Shown: positions 1 to 7,482, numbered from the stretch's first letter. The stretch is DNA of 8,679 bases from an uncultured Prevotella sp. (GCA_900314365.1 OMVH01000172.1:1-8679); one strand, 5' to 3'. Notes: generated from the sequence alone by a model not told the origin. A program made the numbers and translations.

Positions 1-23
1 ACAATAAATCTATCTATCAAATT

Positions 24-1760
24 ATGAAACACATTCGATTCGATTGTAAAAGTAGAAGAAGAATGCTCCTCCTTTTAGCCACTCTTCTTTTTGTCAACAT
101 GACAGGTAGCTGTTCAAGTGGCAGTTCTAATACTCCGGACACTTCTGAAAAACCCTCCTTGGAAAAGTCAGCTCCCAATTTCGTACGTGTAGACCCCCTC
201 AAGAAGTTGTTGCCCGAAAATTCCCAGCTTGATTCCATCTCTAATTCTTATGAAATTGCGGCAGGAGAACATGCTGTTTTCCAATTTTCTGTACATAACG
301 ATAAGGCTATCAAAAATTTGCGTGTATCATCGTCCGATTTGACCTCAGCAGACGGAAGCACAATTAGAAGCATCAAACTTGGCTTTGTCGGCTATGTTTC
401 TGAAGGCAAAAAAATGGATACTCCAGCAAGCGATATGCTGGTGTCAAATTCTAATCGTTATCCAGATCCTATATATACAGATAACAGTGTGGACGTGGAC
501 GCCAACACAACTCAAAGCGTTTGGGCTACTGTAACTACTCAGAATTCCACTGCCCCTGGCACATACAAAGGTACAATACGTTTCAGGGGAGAAGTAGGTT
601 CAGAAACCTTTGACGTAAGAAAAGAATATACTCTGACAGTATATCCCGTTCAATTGCAAGAGCCAGACTTTATTTTGAACAATTGGTTTTGGGAGTCGGA
701 ACAGCAGCTAAAAGTTTACAATAATGGTACAGAGATAAAGCGTTATAGCGATGCATATTTTGATTACCTCACGAAGTTGGCTACATTGATGAAGGACATT
801 CATCAGAATTGCATACTAATGATTATTAATTACTATGTAAACTACGGCTACAACCCAAATAATAACACATATAGTTTTGACTTCAGTAATTTCGACCGTG
901 TGATAGATGTATTTAAAAACACGGCGGGTATTAAGTATGTCTCTGCCACTCTTAACGGATATAAGGATGAAGAGCATGATGAAATCTTGTTCACAATTCC
1001 TGTTTATTCAAATGGGCAGATCACAATGACTCAATGTAATTACAGCGACTCCAGAACGCTAGCTTTTCTCGATCAGTTTATTCCTGCATTTGAACAGCAC
1101 ATGAAAGATATAGGGTTTGAGAATCACACATTTTTGCAAATTAACGATGAGCCTTCAAACTACATGAAATATAACACTCTCGCGCAAAGAATAAGACGGC
1201 TGGCCCCTAGTCTAAAACTCATGGACGCTGTGTTCAAAGATAATATGCGACTTGATGTCGACGTCGATGTCCCTCTTCTTGACCTCATTGATCGGCAGTA
1301 TTCTTATTACAAGCAGCGGCAGGCACAGGGCCATACCCTTTGGTTCTATAATTCATCTTCGCCTCAGGGTGAGTATGCTAACCGTTTTATAGCTCTTCCG
1401 CTTATTAAGACTCGTGTGTTGGGATGGATTGCATTTAAATATGGTATGACAGGCTATCTACATTGGGGATTGAATTACTGGAATTATGATGATCCGAATA
1501 ACAGCTGGGTAAAAGACGGTATTGTTGGTGGAGATCCGTACCTCATCTATGCTAAGGACCGCAAAATATATAGTTCCATACGTAGCGAGGCTGTACGCGA
1601 TGGAGTAGAAGACTACACGTTACTTGAGATGCTGTCAAAGAAAAACCCAACGTTAGCCCAGGAACTATGTAGTAAGATCGTGAGAGGATGGTCATCATAT
1701 GACACAAACTCCTCAGACTTCTACGCTGTTCGACACCAAATACTCGAAGCTTTGAAATAG
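24..1760 (+). CDS. DUF4091/GH123-like glycoside hydrolase, lipoprotein
   Basis: A 578-residue protein, probably a lipid-anchored glycoside hydrolase of the outer membrane or periplasm. A basic N-terminus (RRR at 11-13) precedes a hydrophobic stretch and a lipobox MTGSC with the lipidated cysteine at 30; a Ser-rich linker follows. Residues about 50-210 look like the beta-sandwich N-terminal domain of GH123-type proteins, and about 215-560 like the DUF4091 TIM-barrel catalytic domain. The motif INDEP places an adjacent Asp375-Glu376 pair where GH123 enzymes keep their catalytic Asp-Glu. Near the C-terminus the aromatic barrel segment (HWGLNYW, from 480) and EAVRDGVEDYTLLE (from 522) are characteristic of DUF4091. 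Characterised GH123 enzymes are N-acetyl-beta-galactosaminidases, but many DUF4091 members have no known substrate, so specificity is open. Met14 is a possible alternative start; the first ATG gives the better n-region. The next gene starts 23 bases downstream, so the two are likely co-transcribed. Confidence 0.85.
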   Translation: MKHIRFDCKSRRRMLLLLATLLFVNMTGSCSSGSSNTPDTSEKPSLEKSAPNFVRVDPLKKLLPENSQLDSISNSYEIAAGEHAVFQFSVHNDKAIKNLRVSSSDLTSADGSTIRSIKLGFVGYVSEGKKMDTPASDMLVSNSNRYPDPIYTDNSVDVDANTTQSVWATVTTQNSTAPGTYKGTIRFRGEVGSETFDVRKEYTLTVYPVQLQEPDFILNNWFWESEQQLKVYNNGTEIKRYSDAYFDYLTKLATLMKDIHQNCILMIINYYVNYGYNPNNNTYSFDFSNFDRVIDVFKNTAGIKYVSATLNGYKDEEHDEILFTIPVYSNGQITMTQCNYSDSRTLAFLDQFIPAFEQHMKDIGFENHTFLQINDEPSNYMKYNTLAQRIRRLAPSLKLMDAVFKDNMRLDVDVDVPLLDLIDRQYSYYKQRQAQGHTLWFYNSSSPQGEYANRFIALPLIKTRVLGWIAFKYGMTGYLHWGLNYWNYDDPNNSWVKDGIVGGDPYLIYAKDRKIYSSIRSEAVRDGVEDYTLLEMLSKKNPTLAQELCSKIVRGWSSYDTNSSDFYAVRHQILEALK

Positions 1761-1783
1761 TCAACACTTTAAATAACAAGCTT

Positions 1784-3640
1784 ATGAAAAAACATCTATT
1801 CTTTAGCATGCTGACAGTCTTGTTGACTTTATCGTCGCACAACTGTTTCGCGCAAGCTGTTCCCACCTTTAATGGAACTGGCATGACAGATAATGGGAAG
1901 GGTGATTACGTATATACGGGGTCACTTACTAAAGGTCAAAAATGTACTTTCACGAACTATGCAGATGCTGGTATGGAGGAATCTTGGTATGTGGATAGAG
2001 ATTTCTTTACCAAGAATTCTGATGGCTCCTTCACTTTTATCCCTGAAACAGGAGATTACACAATCTATGTAAATCGTAGTGAGATGTACATCAAAGTGGT
2101 CCCATCAAAAGCATCCCTTTATCTTACTGCAATGAACCAGATAGGAAAGCCTATCTTCCATTATGGAACCAATGACTATGTCGGTACATTAATTACTGGG
2201 AAGATGAAAAATGGAACAGAATTCTACCCACCCATCGAGGCTAACAACTTTGCTGATGCAAACACTGGAACAGTTGGCGGGTCATTACTTTACATGCCGA
2301 CAAAAGTAGGAGAAGACAAAATTCTATATCTTCGTTCTAATGAAGGTGATCCAACGTGGGCATGGCATCTTTATGCTGTCAACTTGACAAAGAAAACATT
2401 CCATGTGGCTATAAACAGTTATAATCTGGGAGACATGCGATCTTTTTGCTTTACTTCAGATTCGACAGCCTTGTTGCTCCCATATGATAACAAACAAGCC
2501 GACAATAGCACAACAGAACCAAGCATCTTCAAGTTTCTGCTGTCAGACAGTCTTTCCACTGCAAGCTATGGATGTCTTGGAATAAGAGCTCGCTCTGTAT
2601 TCTGCCATCCTGATGGTAATTCTATATATTATATTTCTTGGGAAAATACAGGACTCTATAAATGCAATGCAGAAGGTAAAGCCGAGTTGGTTGTCAACTT
2701 GGGTAACATGGGTGATACAGGTATAACTGCCGCAAGTTGGATGGGTGACACACAAGCAGTACTTCACCCCTCAGGAAATTACCTTTATATTTTTGGTGGA
2801 GATTTTGACCGCGTGATGAAATTGACCTATGATTGGGACAAGCATGCCTTCAATACCACACCAACCCTATTGTGTGGACAGATCCCTTTTACTACTATTA
2901 AATGGAACAACATTACCTATGGAAAAGGAGCTGACGTAACATTCTCTCATGACAATTGGGGTGGAACATTCGCTTACAATCCAGACAAAGCTGGCAGCGA
3001 CGATCCGTATGATTTCTATCTCTGTGACCGCTTGGGATGTAATATTGCCAAGATTAGCCCTGATGGAACTGTAACAAGATTCGCAGGTGATGCCGGCTGC
3101 AAGCCAGGCACAACGGATGGAACTCCTCTTCAAGAATGCTTGATGTATTTGCCTAACACTATAGCTTACGATTGGGAAACTGCCACTTTCTATTTCACCG
3201 AAACCGCAGACAATTCTCTAAGATATATTAGCAGAGCCGGTATGCCTGCGGCCAAGATTGGCGAAGATAAGTATAAGATTACATTGATTGGAGGAGATGA
3301 CTTGGAGTTTGGTAAAGATGCAAAATTTATGGTAAGTGACGAAGAAACCAGAGTTAATCCCCAAAAGATTACTGTCTTAGCTAATAATTTAGGAATAGAA
3401 GCCCAAGGGAATTACGTGGTCATTAAAAATGTAAAGGATGGCACTACCTATCCCATTATACTTGATGCTACAGATCCTGCAAATGTCTTGGTATATGTGG
3501 AAGGGACACCTACGGGAGTGTCAAATGTGATATTACCTGCAAAAGATGAGGATTATTACACCATCTCCGGACAGAAGGTTTCAAAACCTTCCCAAAGGGG
3601 AATATACATTCATAACGGGAAGAAGTTTATTCTCAAATAA
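1784..3640 (+). CDS. Secreted beta-propeller (NHL-like) protein with C-terminal tail
   Basis: A 618-residue exported protein of unknown exact function. MKKHLFFSMLTVLLTLSS is a Sec signal peptide with likely cleavage after Ala23 or Ala25 (CFAQA); there is no usable lipobox, so it is probably not a lipoprotein. Residues about 28-108 form a small beta domain (GDYVYTGSLTKGQ, SWYVDRDFF, GDYTIYVNRSEMYIKV) like the accessory domains beside SusD/SusE-type proteins. Residues about 110-500 read as propeller blades; the clearest is SPDGTVTRFAGDAG with TDGT...YLPNTIAYD and FTETADNSLRYIS (about 425-490), typical of NHL repeats. The last 40 residues (GVSNVILP, YTISGQKV, RGIYIHNGKKFILK) resemble the tails of secreted Prevotella proteins and may be a sorting or secretion signal. 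No catalytic motif was recognised. A glycan-binding or scaffold role in the same locus as the upstream hydrolase is the best guess. A hairpin terminator follows 10 bases after the stop. Confidence 0.8.
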   Translation: MKKHLFFSMLTVLLTLSSHNCFAQAVPTFNGTGMTDNGKGDYVYTGSLTKGQKCTFTNYADAGMEESWYVDRDFFTKNSDGSFTFIPETGDYTIYVNRSEMYIKVVPSKASLYLTAMNQIGKPIFHYGTNDYVGTLITGKMKNGTEFYPPIEANNFADANTGTVGGSLLYMPTKVGEDKILYLRSNEGDPTWAWHLYAVNLTKKTFHVAINSYNLGDMRSFCFTSDSTALLLPYDNKQADNSTTEPSIFKFLLSDSLSTASYGCLGIRARSVFCHPDGNSIYYISWENTGLYKCNAEGKAELVVNLGNMGDTGITAASWMGDTQAVLHPSGNYLYIFGGDFDRVMKLTYDWDKHAFNTTPTLLCGQIPFTTIKWNNITYGKGADVTFSHDNWGGTFAYNPDKAGSDDPYDFYLCDRLGCNIAKISPDGTVTRFAGDAGCKPGTTDGTPLQECLMYLPNTIAYDWETATFYFTETADNSLRYISRAGMPAAKIGEDKYKITLIGGDDLEFGKDAKFMVSDEETRVNPQKITVLANNLGIEAQGNYVVIKNVKDGTTYPIILDATDPANVLVYVEGTPTGVSNVILPAKDEDYYTISGQKVSKPSQRGIYIHNGKKFILK

Positions 3641-3649
3641 CATATATAG

Positions 3650-3701
3650 TGGAGCTCATCTTTATGGATTGGTTAATCTATAGGGTGGGCTCCCATTTTT
3701 T
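3650..3701 (+). terminator. Nested hairpin terminator after the propeller gene
   Basis: The outer stem TGGAGCTC (3650-3657) pairs with GGGCTCCCA (3687-3695), with one bulged C and one G-T pair, and is followed directly by six T's (3696-3701). Inside the loop ATGGATT (3664-3670) pairs with AATCTAT (3675-3681) around a GGTT tetraloop. It separates the hydrolase/propeller pair from the first oxidoreductase and looks like a real Rho-independent terminator or partial attenuator. Confidence 0.7.
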
Positions 3702-3727
3702 GAAACAGTTAATTAATAATTTTGACT

Positions 3728-5233
3728 ATGAATAAGATATCTCGTCGCCAGTTCTTGAAAACCGGTTTAGGGACAGCTGCTACATTCATGATTGTACCTA
3801 ACTCTGTTTTAGGTATGCAGTTCGGGCACAAAGCTCCTAGTGACAAACTGAATATCGCAGGAATCGGAATAGGTGGTATGGGGCGAAACAACCTCAGGAA
3901 TATGAGTACCGAGAACATTTACGCCCTATGTGATGTTGACTGGCATTATGCGGAAAAGGCGTTTAATGATTATCCCAAAGCATTGCGCTTTAAAGATTGG
4001 AGGAAGATGTTTGACGAAGTGGGCAAAAACATTGATGCCGTTCTTGTGGCTACCCCCGACCATAATCATGCCGTCATAGCAGCAACAGCTATGACTTTAG
4101 GCAAGCACGTTTACGTACAAAAACCTCTTACCCACTCTGTTTACGAAGCTCGCCTTTTGGCCAAGCTCGCTAAGAAGTATAAGGTTGCAACCCAAATGGG
4201 AAACCAAGGCAATTCTTGGGATTCGACAAGATTGTGTTGCGAATGGATTTGGGATGACGCAATTGGCGAAGTGACTTCTGTTGATTGCTGGACCAATCGT
4301 CCTATCTGGCCACAGGGCATGATGGCTCCAACGAATGAAGAGCCAGTCCCCTCAACGCTGGATTGGGACCTATTCCTTGGCCCTGCGAAGAAGATACCGT
4401 ACAACCATGTTTATCATCCATGGAATTGGCGTGGATGGTGGGCATTTGGAACTGGAGCTCTTGGCGATATGGCTTGTCATATCATGGACTGTGTCGTCAT
4501 GTCTTTGGGACTAAAGTATCCAACATCCGTCATGGCCAGTTCTACGCTTGTCAACGACTTCTCTGCCCCTCAGGCCCAGTTCGTTACTTATACTTTTCCT
4601 GCCCGTGCCCGAAAAGGAAAGGTAAACATGCCTGAGGTCAAAGTACGCTGGTACGATGGTGGCTTCATGCCTGAACGTCCAAAAGAGCTTGCGGATGGTG
4701 AGATGATGGGAGATTGGAATGGCGGTGTTCTCTTCCACGGCACTAAGGGGAAGATCATGACTGGTTGCTATGGCATGAATCCTGTTCTCCTTCCGAAGTC
4801 GAGAATGAAGGACTATCCTACTCCAAAGCCAGTTTTACGACGAGTCCCTGGCGGCGATGCAGATATTTCCGTTACTAAAGCCCACGAACAAGATTGGATT
4901 CGTGCGTGCAAAGAAGATCCGGACAGTAGAGTCGAAACTTCTTCTAATTTCCAATTCTCAGGACCATTGACCGAAATGGTGGACATGGGCGTATTGGCAG
5001 TTCGCTTGCAAACACTCAATAGAGAACTGCTATGGGATGGGGAGAACATGAAGTTCACAAATATAGGTCCCAATGACAAAGTGTCTCAAGTAAAGCGAGA
5101 TGACTTTGAGGTGGTTGATGGAGACCCGAAGTTTGATAGAAACTATGTCCAGTATAATGCTCTTGAATTTGCTAATGAACTTATCAAGCATACCTATCAT
5201 AATGGTTTCACGCTTCCTCCAATGCCTATATAA
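3728..5233 (+). CDS. Tat-exported Gfo/Idh/MocA family oxidoreductase
   Basis: A 501-residue NAD(P)-dependent sugar oxidoreductase, probably exported folded to the periplasm. The N-terminus carries the twin-arginine motif SRRQFLK (Arg6-Arg7) and a weakly hydrophobic h-region. The Rossmann dinucleotide motif is GIGIGGMG (45-52). The family's EKP motif is QKP (131-133), with Lys132 the expected catalytic-site lysine. GNQG (158-161), LDWDLFLGP, and HPWNWRGWWAFGTGALGDMACHIMD elements (230-254, with His251 and Asp254) fit the larger bacterial-type C-terminal domain common in Bacteroidetes and Planctomycetes. Relatives include GH109 NAD-dependent glycosidases and 3-keto-sugar-forming dehydrogenases, so it may act by oxidising a sugar hydroxyl rather than as a simple dehydrogenase; the sequence does not decide this. 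The ATG at 3728 is chosen over a TTG two codons upstream because it gives a normal Tat n-region. A hairpin terminator follows 11 bases after the stop. Confidence 0.9.
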   Translation: MNKISRRQFLKTGLGTAATFMIVPNSVLGMQFGHKAPSDKLNIAGIGIGGMGRNNLRNMSTENIYALCDVDWHYAEKAFNDYPKALRFKDWRKMFDEVGKNIDAVLVATPDHNHAVIAATAMTLGKHVYVQKPLTHSVYEARLLAKLAKKYKVATQMGNQGNSWDSTRLCCEWIWDDAIGEVTSVDCWTNRPIWPQGMMAPTNEEPVPSTLDWDLFLGPAKKIPYNHVYHPWNWRGWWAFGTGALGDMACHIMDCVVMSLGLKYPTSVMASSTLVNDFSAPQAQFVTYTFPARARKGKVNMPEVKVRWYDGGFMPERPKELADGEMMGDWNGGVLFHGTKGKIMTGCYGMNPVLLPKSRMKDYPTPKPVLRRVPGGDADISVTKAHEQDWIRACKEDPDSRVETSSNFQFSGPLTEMVDMGVLAVRLQTLNRELLWDGENMKFTNIGPNDKVSQVKRDDFEVVDGDPKFDRNYVQYNALEFANELIKHTYHNGFTLPPMPI

Positions 5234-5244
5234 TGTAAAGGTTG

Positions 5245-5283
5245 ACCTCGCTCCTTTCTACTGGAGAAGGGGGGTGAGGTTTT
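5245..5283 (+). terminator. Strong hairpin between the two oxidoreductase genes
   Basis: A 15-pair stem (5245-5259 with 5265-5280, one bulged G and a few G-T pairs) closes a five-base ACTGG loop and ends in TTT. The left arm begins ACCTCG and the right arm ends GTGAGGT. It lies 11 bases after the first oxidoreductase stop codon and 76 bases before the next start, so it either ends transcription or reduces read-through to the second oxidoreductase and isomerase genes. Confidence 0.75.
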
Positions 5284-5359
5284 ACTATGGAAGTACTTAT
5301 GCTATTTGTATTATAATGACAATTCGCATATTGGAACTTCTTCATAAAACCAAAGAACA

Positions 5360-6511
5360 ATGATTAATGTAGGAATAATTGGATTCGGACGTATGGGCCG
5401 GTTCTATCTTAAAGAGTTTCAGAAGAACCACAGATTCAATGTTAAATACATATGCGATGTCGACGACACATGCCTAAAACTAGCACAAGAGTTGTCTCCT
5501 GAGTCCATTTACGTTAAAGACGCAATGGAAGTCTACAAAGACAAGGACGTAGAATTAGTGGTACTCAGCGCGTTTGCCTCAGAAAGGATGCAGCGCATCG
5601 CGGAAGCAATGAAATACGAAAAGCATATCATTGCCGAAAAACCTATTGCCGACACCGTGGAGCACGAGGAGGAAGTGGTTCAGATGACACGGGACTATGA
5701 CAAGTTCTGTGCCGTGGACCTTTATCTCCGCAACTCGTGGTACCACAAATGCATCAACGACTTCATCAAGACGGGCGAGATAGGCGACCTGGCCATCATC
5801 CGCATCTGCCACATGACCCCGGGACTGGCACCTGGCGAGGGACATCAGTCCGAAGGCCCCTGTTTCCACGACTGCGGAATGCACTACGTGGACATAGCCC
5901 GCTGGTATACCGGAAGCGAATACAAGACCTGGCATTCTCAGGGCATCTGCATGTGGAGCTGGAAAGACCCATGGTGGGTACAGGTGCACGGCACGTTCGA
6001 GAACGGGGTGGTCTACGACATCACGCAGGGCTTCGTCTACGGACAGCTCTCACGCGACCAGACCCACAACTCCTACATCGACATTATCGGCACAAAGGGC
6101 ATAGCCCGCATGACCCACGACTTCAAGACCGCCCATGTGGAACTGCGCGGTGTGAACGAGACCCACATCATAGACAGGCCCTTCGGCGGCAAGAATCTCG
6201 ACGTGCTCATAGAGCGCATGGGACAGTCGATAGAGAGCGGCGTACGCGACCCCATGCTTTCCACCTTCGCCGATGCCGCCATAGCCTCGCGCAACGCCTG
6301 GACGTTCCTCAACGACTCCTACGAGCACGACCTGCCCGTAAAGGGCGACCTGAAGACGCTCGACGAGATACGCTACCGCCGCGCGCACATGACCAACGGC
6401 TATGGACTGCTGCCGCGCAACCACGTGGAGTCGAAGTCCGAGAATATAGTTGGACCAAGAGCGAAAGATGCATCTTATAAAAATCAATTAGCATCTATAA
6501 TTACAAGGTGA
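5360..6511 (+). CDS. Cytoplasmic Gfo/Idh/MocA family oxidoreductase
   Basis: A 383-residue NAD(P)-dependent oxidoreductase with no signal peptide, hence probably cytoplasmic. The Rossmann motif GIIGFGRMG (5-13) begins almost at the N-terminus, followed by ICDVDD after the second strand. AEKP (92-95) supplies the family lysine, Lys94. HDCGMHYVDIARW (His175, Asp178) is the conserved D-x-G-x-H-x-x-D catalytic region. It fits the myo-inositol 2-dehydrogenase/keto-sugar reductase branch; substrate is not identifiable. It pairs with the exported oxidoreductase upstream and the isomerase-like gene 59 bases downstream, suggesting opposite oxidation and reduction steps on one sugar (inference). Base composition is odd: codons about 67-361 are GC-rich (about 55-65% in lines sampled) while both ends are AT-rich (about 30-40%). 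The last 20 or so residues (after SKSEN) fall in AT-rich sequence and show no recognisable family motif. The reading frame is intact throughout. Confidence 0.9.
   Translation: MINVGIIGFGRMGRFYLKEFQKNHRFNVKYICDVDDTCLKLAQELSPESIYVKDAMEVYKDKDVELVVLSAFASERMQRIAEAMKYEKHIIAEKPIADTVEHEEEVVQMTRDYDKFCAVDLYLRNSWYHKCINDFIKTGEIGDLAIIRICHMTPGLAPGEGHQSEGPCFHDCGMHYVDIARWYTGSEYKTWHSQGICMWSWKDPWWVQVHGTFENGVVYDITQGFVYGQLSRDQTHNSYIDIIGTKGIARMTHDFKTAHVELRGVNETHIIDRPFGGKNLDVLIERMGQSIESGVRDPMLSTFADAAIASRNAWTFLNDSYEHDLPVKGDLKTLDEIRYRRAHMTNGYGLLPRNHVESKSENIVGPRAKDASYKNQLASIITR
5560..6445 (+). other. GC-rich block inside the second oxidoreductase gene
   Basis: Hand counts of 60-base rows give about 32% GC at 5401-5460, 48% at 5521-5580, 55% at 5641-5700, 60% at 5761-5820 and 6301-6360, 65% at 6361-6420, then 28% at 6481-6540. 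The rise on the left is gradual; the fall on the right occurs within about 20 bases near 6440. Third codon positions are mostly C or G inside the block. It keeps frame with the flanks, as expected from homologous replacement by a GC-rich relative. A metagenome assembly join is the main alternative. Confidence 0.7.
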
Positions 6512-6570
6512 ATAAGTGATGTCAGTGTAACCAAAGTATTATTAGTTATTAATTTAAACCTTAAAATTGT

Positions 6571-7482
6571 ATGAAGAAAACGCTTTTGTTGGTGGCCATA
6601 CTTGCAGCAGCTGGCTCTATTACTATGATGGCTGCACAACGTTCACGCCACTCTGCTATTAAACAGCAAAGAAAGGAAATGATGATTCAGCTCTACTCTA
6701 TTCGTGATCTTATAGGAGATTCTGCTCTTTATGCCAAGAATCATGTAGAGGTTCTAAAAAAGTTGCACGACTTCGGTTATACCGGAACAGAGGCTGCATG
6801 CTATGACAAGGGAAAATTTTATGGTGTTAGTCCAGAGCAGTACAAGAAAGATTGTGAAGCTGCTGGGCTGAAGGCACTTTCCTCGCATTCCACATATTGG
6901 CTAAGTGAGGAAGAGATAGAAAACCATGATTTCTCAAAAGCTATGAAGTGGTGGGATGAGGCAATACCAGCTCATAAGGCAGCTGGAATAAAATACATAA
7001 TTTCTGCTACAGCCCCCATGCCAAAAAACCTAAAACAGGGGCAAACTCTTTGTGATTACCATAATGCTGTTGGTGCAAAAATTCGTGCTGCCGGCATGAA
7101 ATATGGTTTTCATAGTCATGCGGTAGAATTCAACAAGGTTGAGGGAACAACTTGGATAGAGTATATGCTTAAGCATATTTCTCCCGAAAACATGTTTTGG
7201 CAAATGGATACTTACTGGTGCGTAATGGCTCAACAAGCTCCTTGCGAGTGGTTCTCGAAATTTCCAGGACGCTGTAAGTTGCTACACATAAAGGATCACT
7301 ACGTTGTTGGCAAGAGCGGCATGGTGAATTTTGAGGCTATTTTCAATGATGCAAGCAAATGTGGCCTTGAAAACTATGTAGTTGAATTAGAAGAAACAGA
7401 TGGAAGCATCAGTTTTTTGGAGGGTGTCCGTCAGAGCGCAGCTTATTTGCTGAGCAAATCTTGGGTAAAAACATCCTACTGA
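6571..7482 (+). CDS. Exported sugar phosphate isomerase/epimerase-like TIM barrel
   Basis: A 303-residue protein of the xylose isomerase-like/AP endonuclease 2 TIM-barrel superfamily. A Sec signal peptide (MKKTLLLVAILAAAGSITMMAA, cleavage near Ala22) predicts a periplasmic or envelope location. The mature barrel starts with MIQLYSIRD (38-46), a standard first strand. Probable metal or active-site residues are Glu74 (GTEAAC), His181 and His183 (GFHSHAVEF, with Glu186), Asp213 (QMDTYW), His239 (LLHIKDH) and Glu272 or Glu274 (VVELEE), matching the His/Asp/Glu pattern of the family. Length is typical for the exported Bacteroidetes members. In 3-keto glycoside-cleavage clusters such proteins act as lyases or hydratases on keto sugars, which is plausible beside two Gfo/Idh/MocA genes but unproven; a plain epimerase is possible. 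It follows the cytoplasmic oxidoreductase by 59 bases with no terminator between, so the two are likely one transcript. Confidence 0.88.
   Translation: MKKTLLLVAILAAAGSITMMAAQRSRHSAIKQQRKEMMIQLYSIRDLIGDSALYAKNHVEVLKKLHDFGYTGTEAACYDKGKFYGVSPEQYKKDCEAAGLKALSSHSTYWLSEEEIENHDFSKAMKWWDEAIPAHKAAGIKYIISATAPMPKNLKQGQTLCDYHNAVGAKIRAAGMKYGFHSHAVEFNKVEGTTWIEYMLKHISPENMFWQMDTYWCVMAQQAPCEWFSKFPGRCKLLHIKDHYVVGKSGMVNFEAIFNDASKCGLENYVVELEETDGSISFLEGVRQSAAYLLSKSWVKTSY

Noticed and set aside
17..238. Minus-strand open frame opposite the start of the hydrolase gene
   Set aside because: Shadow of the lipoprotein N-terminus, with no family features.
3717..3724. TAATTTTG, an exact match to the -7 promoter element
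   Set aside because: It ends three bases before the start codon, so transcription would begin inside the gene, and the nearest TTTG is only 14 bases upstream.
3722..3727. TTG start two codons before the Tat-exported oxidoreductase ATG
   Set aside because: ATG at 3728 gives a standard Tat n-region, and the TTG adds only two residues and lies in an AT-rich leader.
4363..4635. Open frame on the + strand inside the first oxidoreductase gene
   Set aside because: Out-of-frame shadow, Trp/Cys/Ser-rich with no motif, fully covered by a gene with clear family signatures.
5305..5336. TTTG, 20 bases, then TATTGGAA before the second oxidoreductase gene
   Set aside because: The second element lacks the TTTG half of the consensus; too weak to call a promoter.
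5100..5363. An + strand open frame running from inside the first oxidoreductase gene across the terminator to the next start
   Set aside because: It begins out of frame in a well-supported gene and translates the hairpin; no recognisable domain.
5737..6480. A 247-codon open frame on the + strand overlapping the second oxidoreductase
   Set aside because: It is rich in Arg, His and Pro and has no motif; it arises from GC-rich codons of the real gene in another frame, as do the minus-strand frames at 5579-5989 and 6050-6487.
6562..6569. TAAAATTG just before the isomerase gene
   Set aside because: One mismatch from the -7 consensus but only one base from the start codon and with no suitable upstream element.
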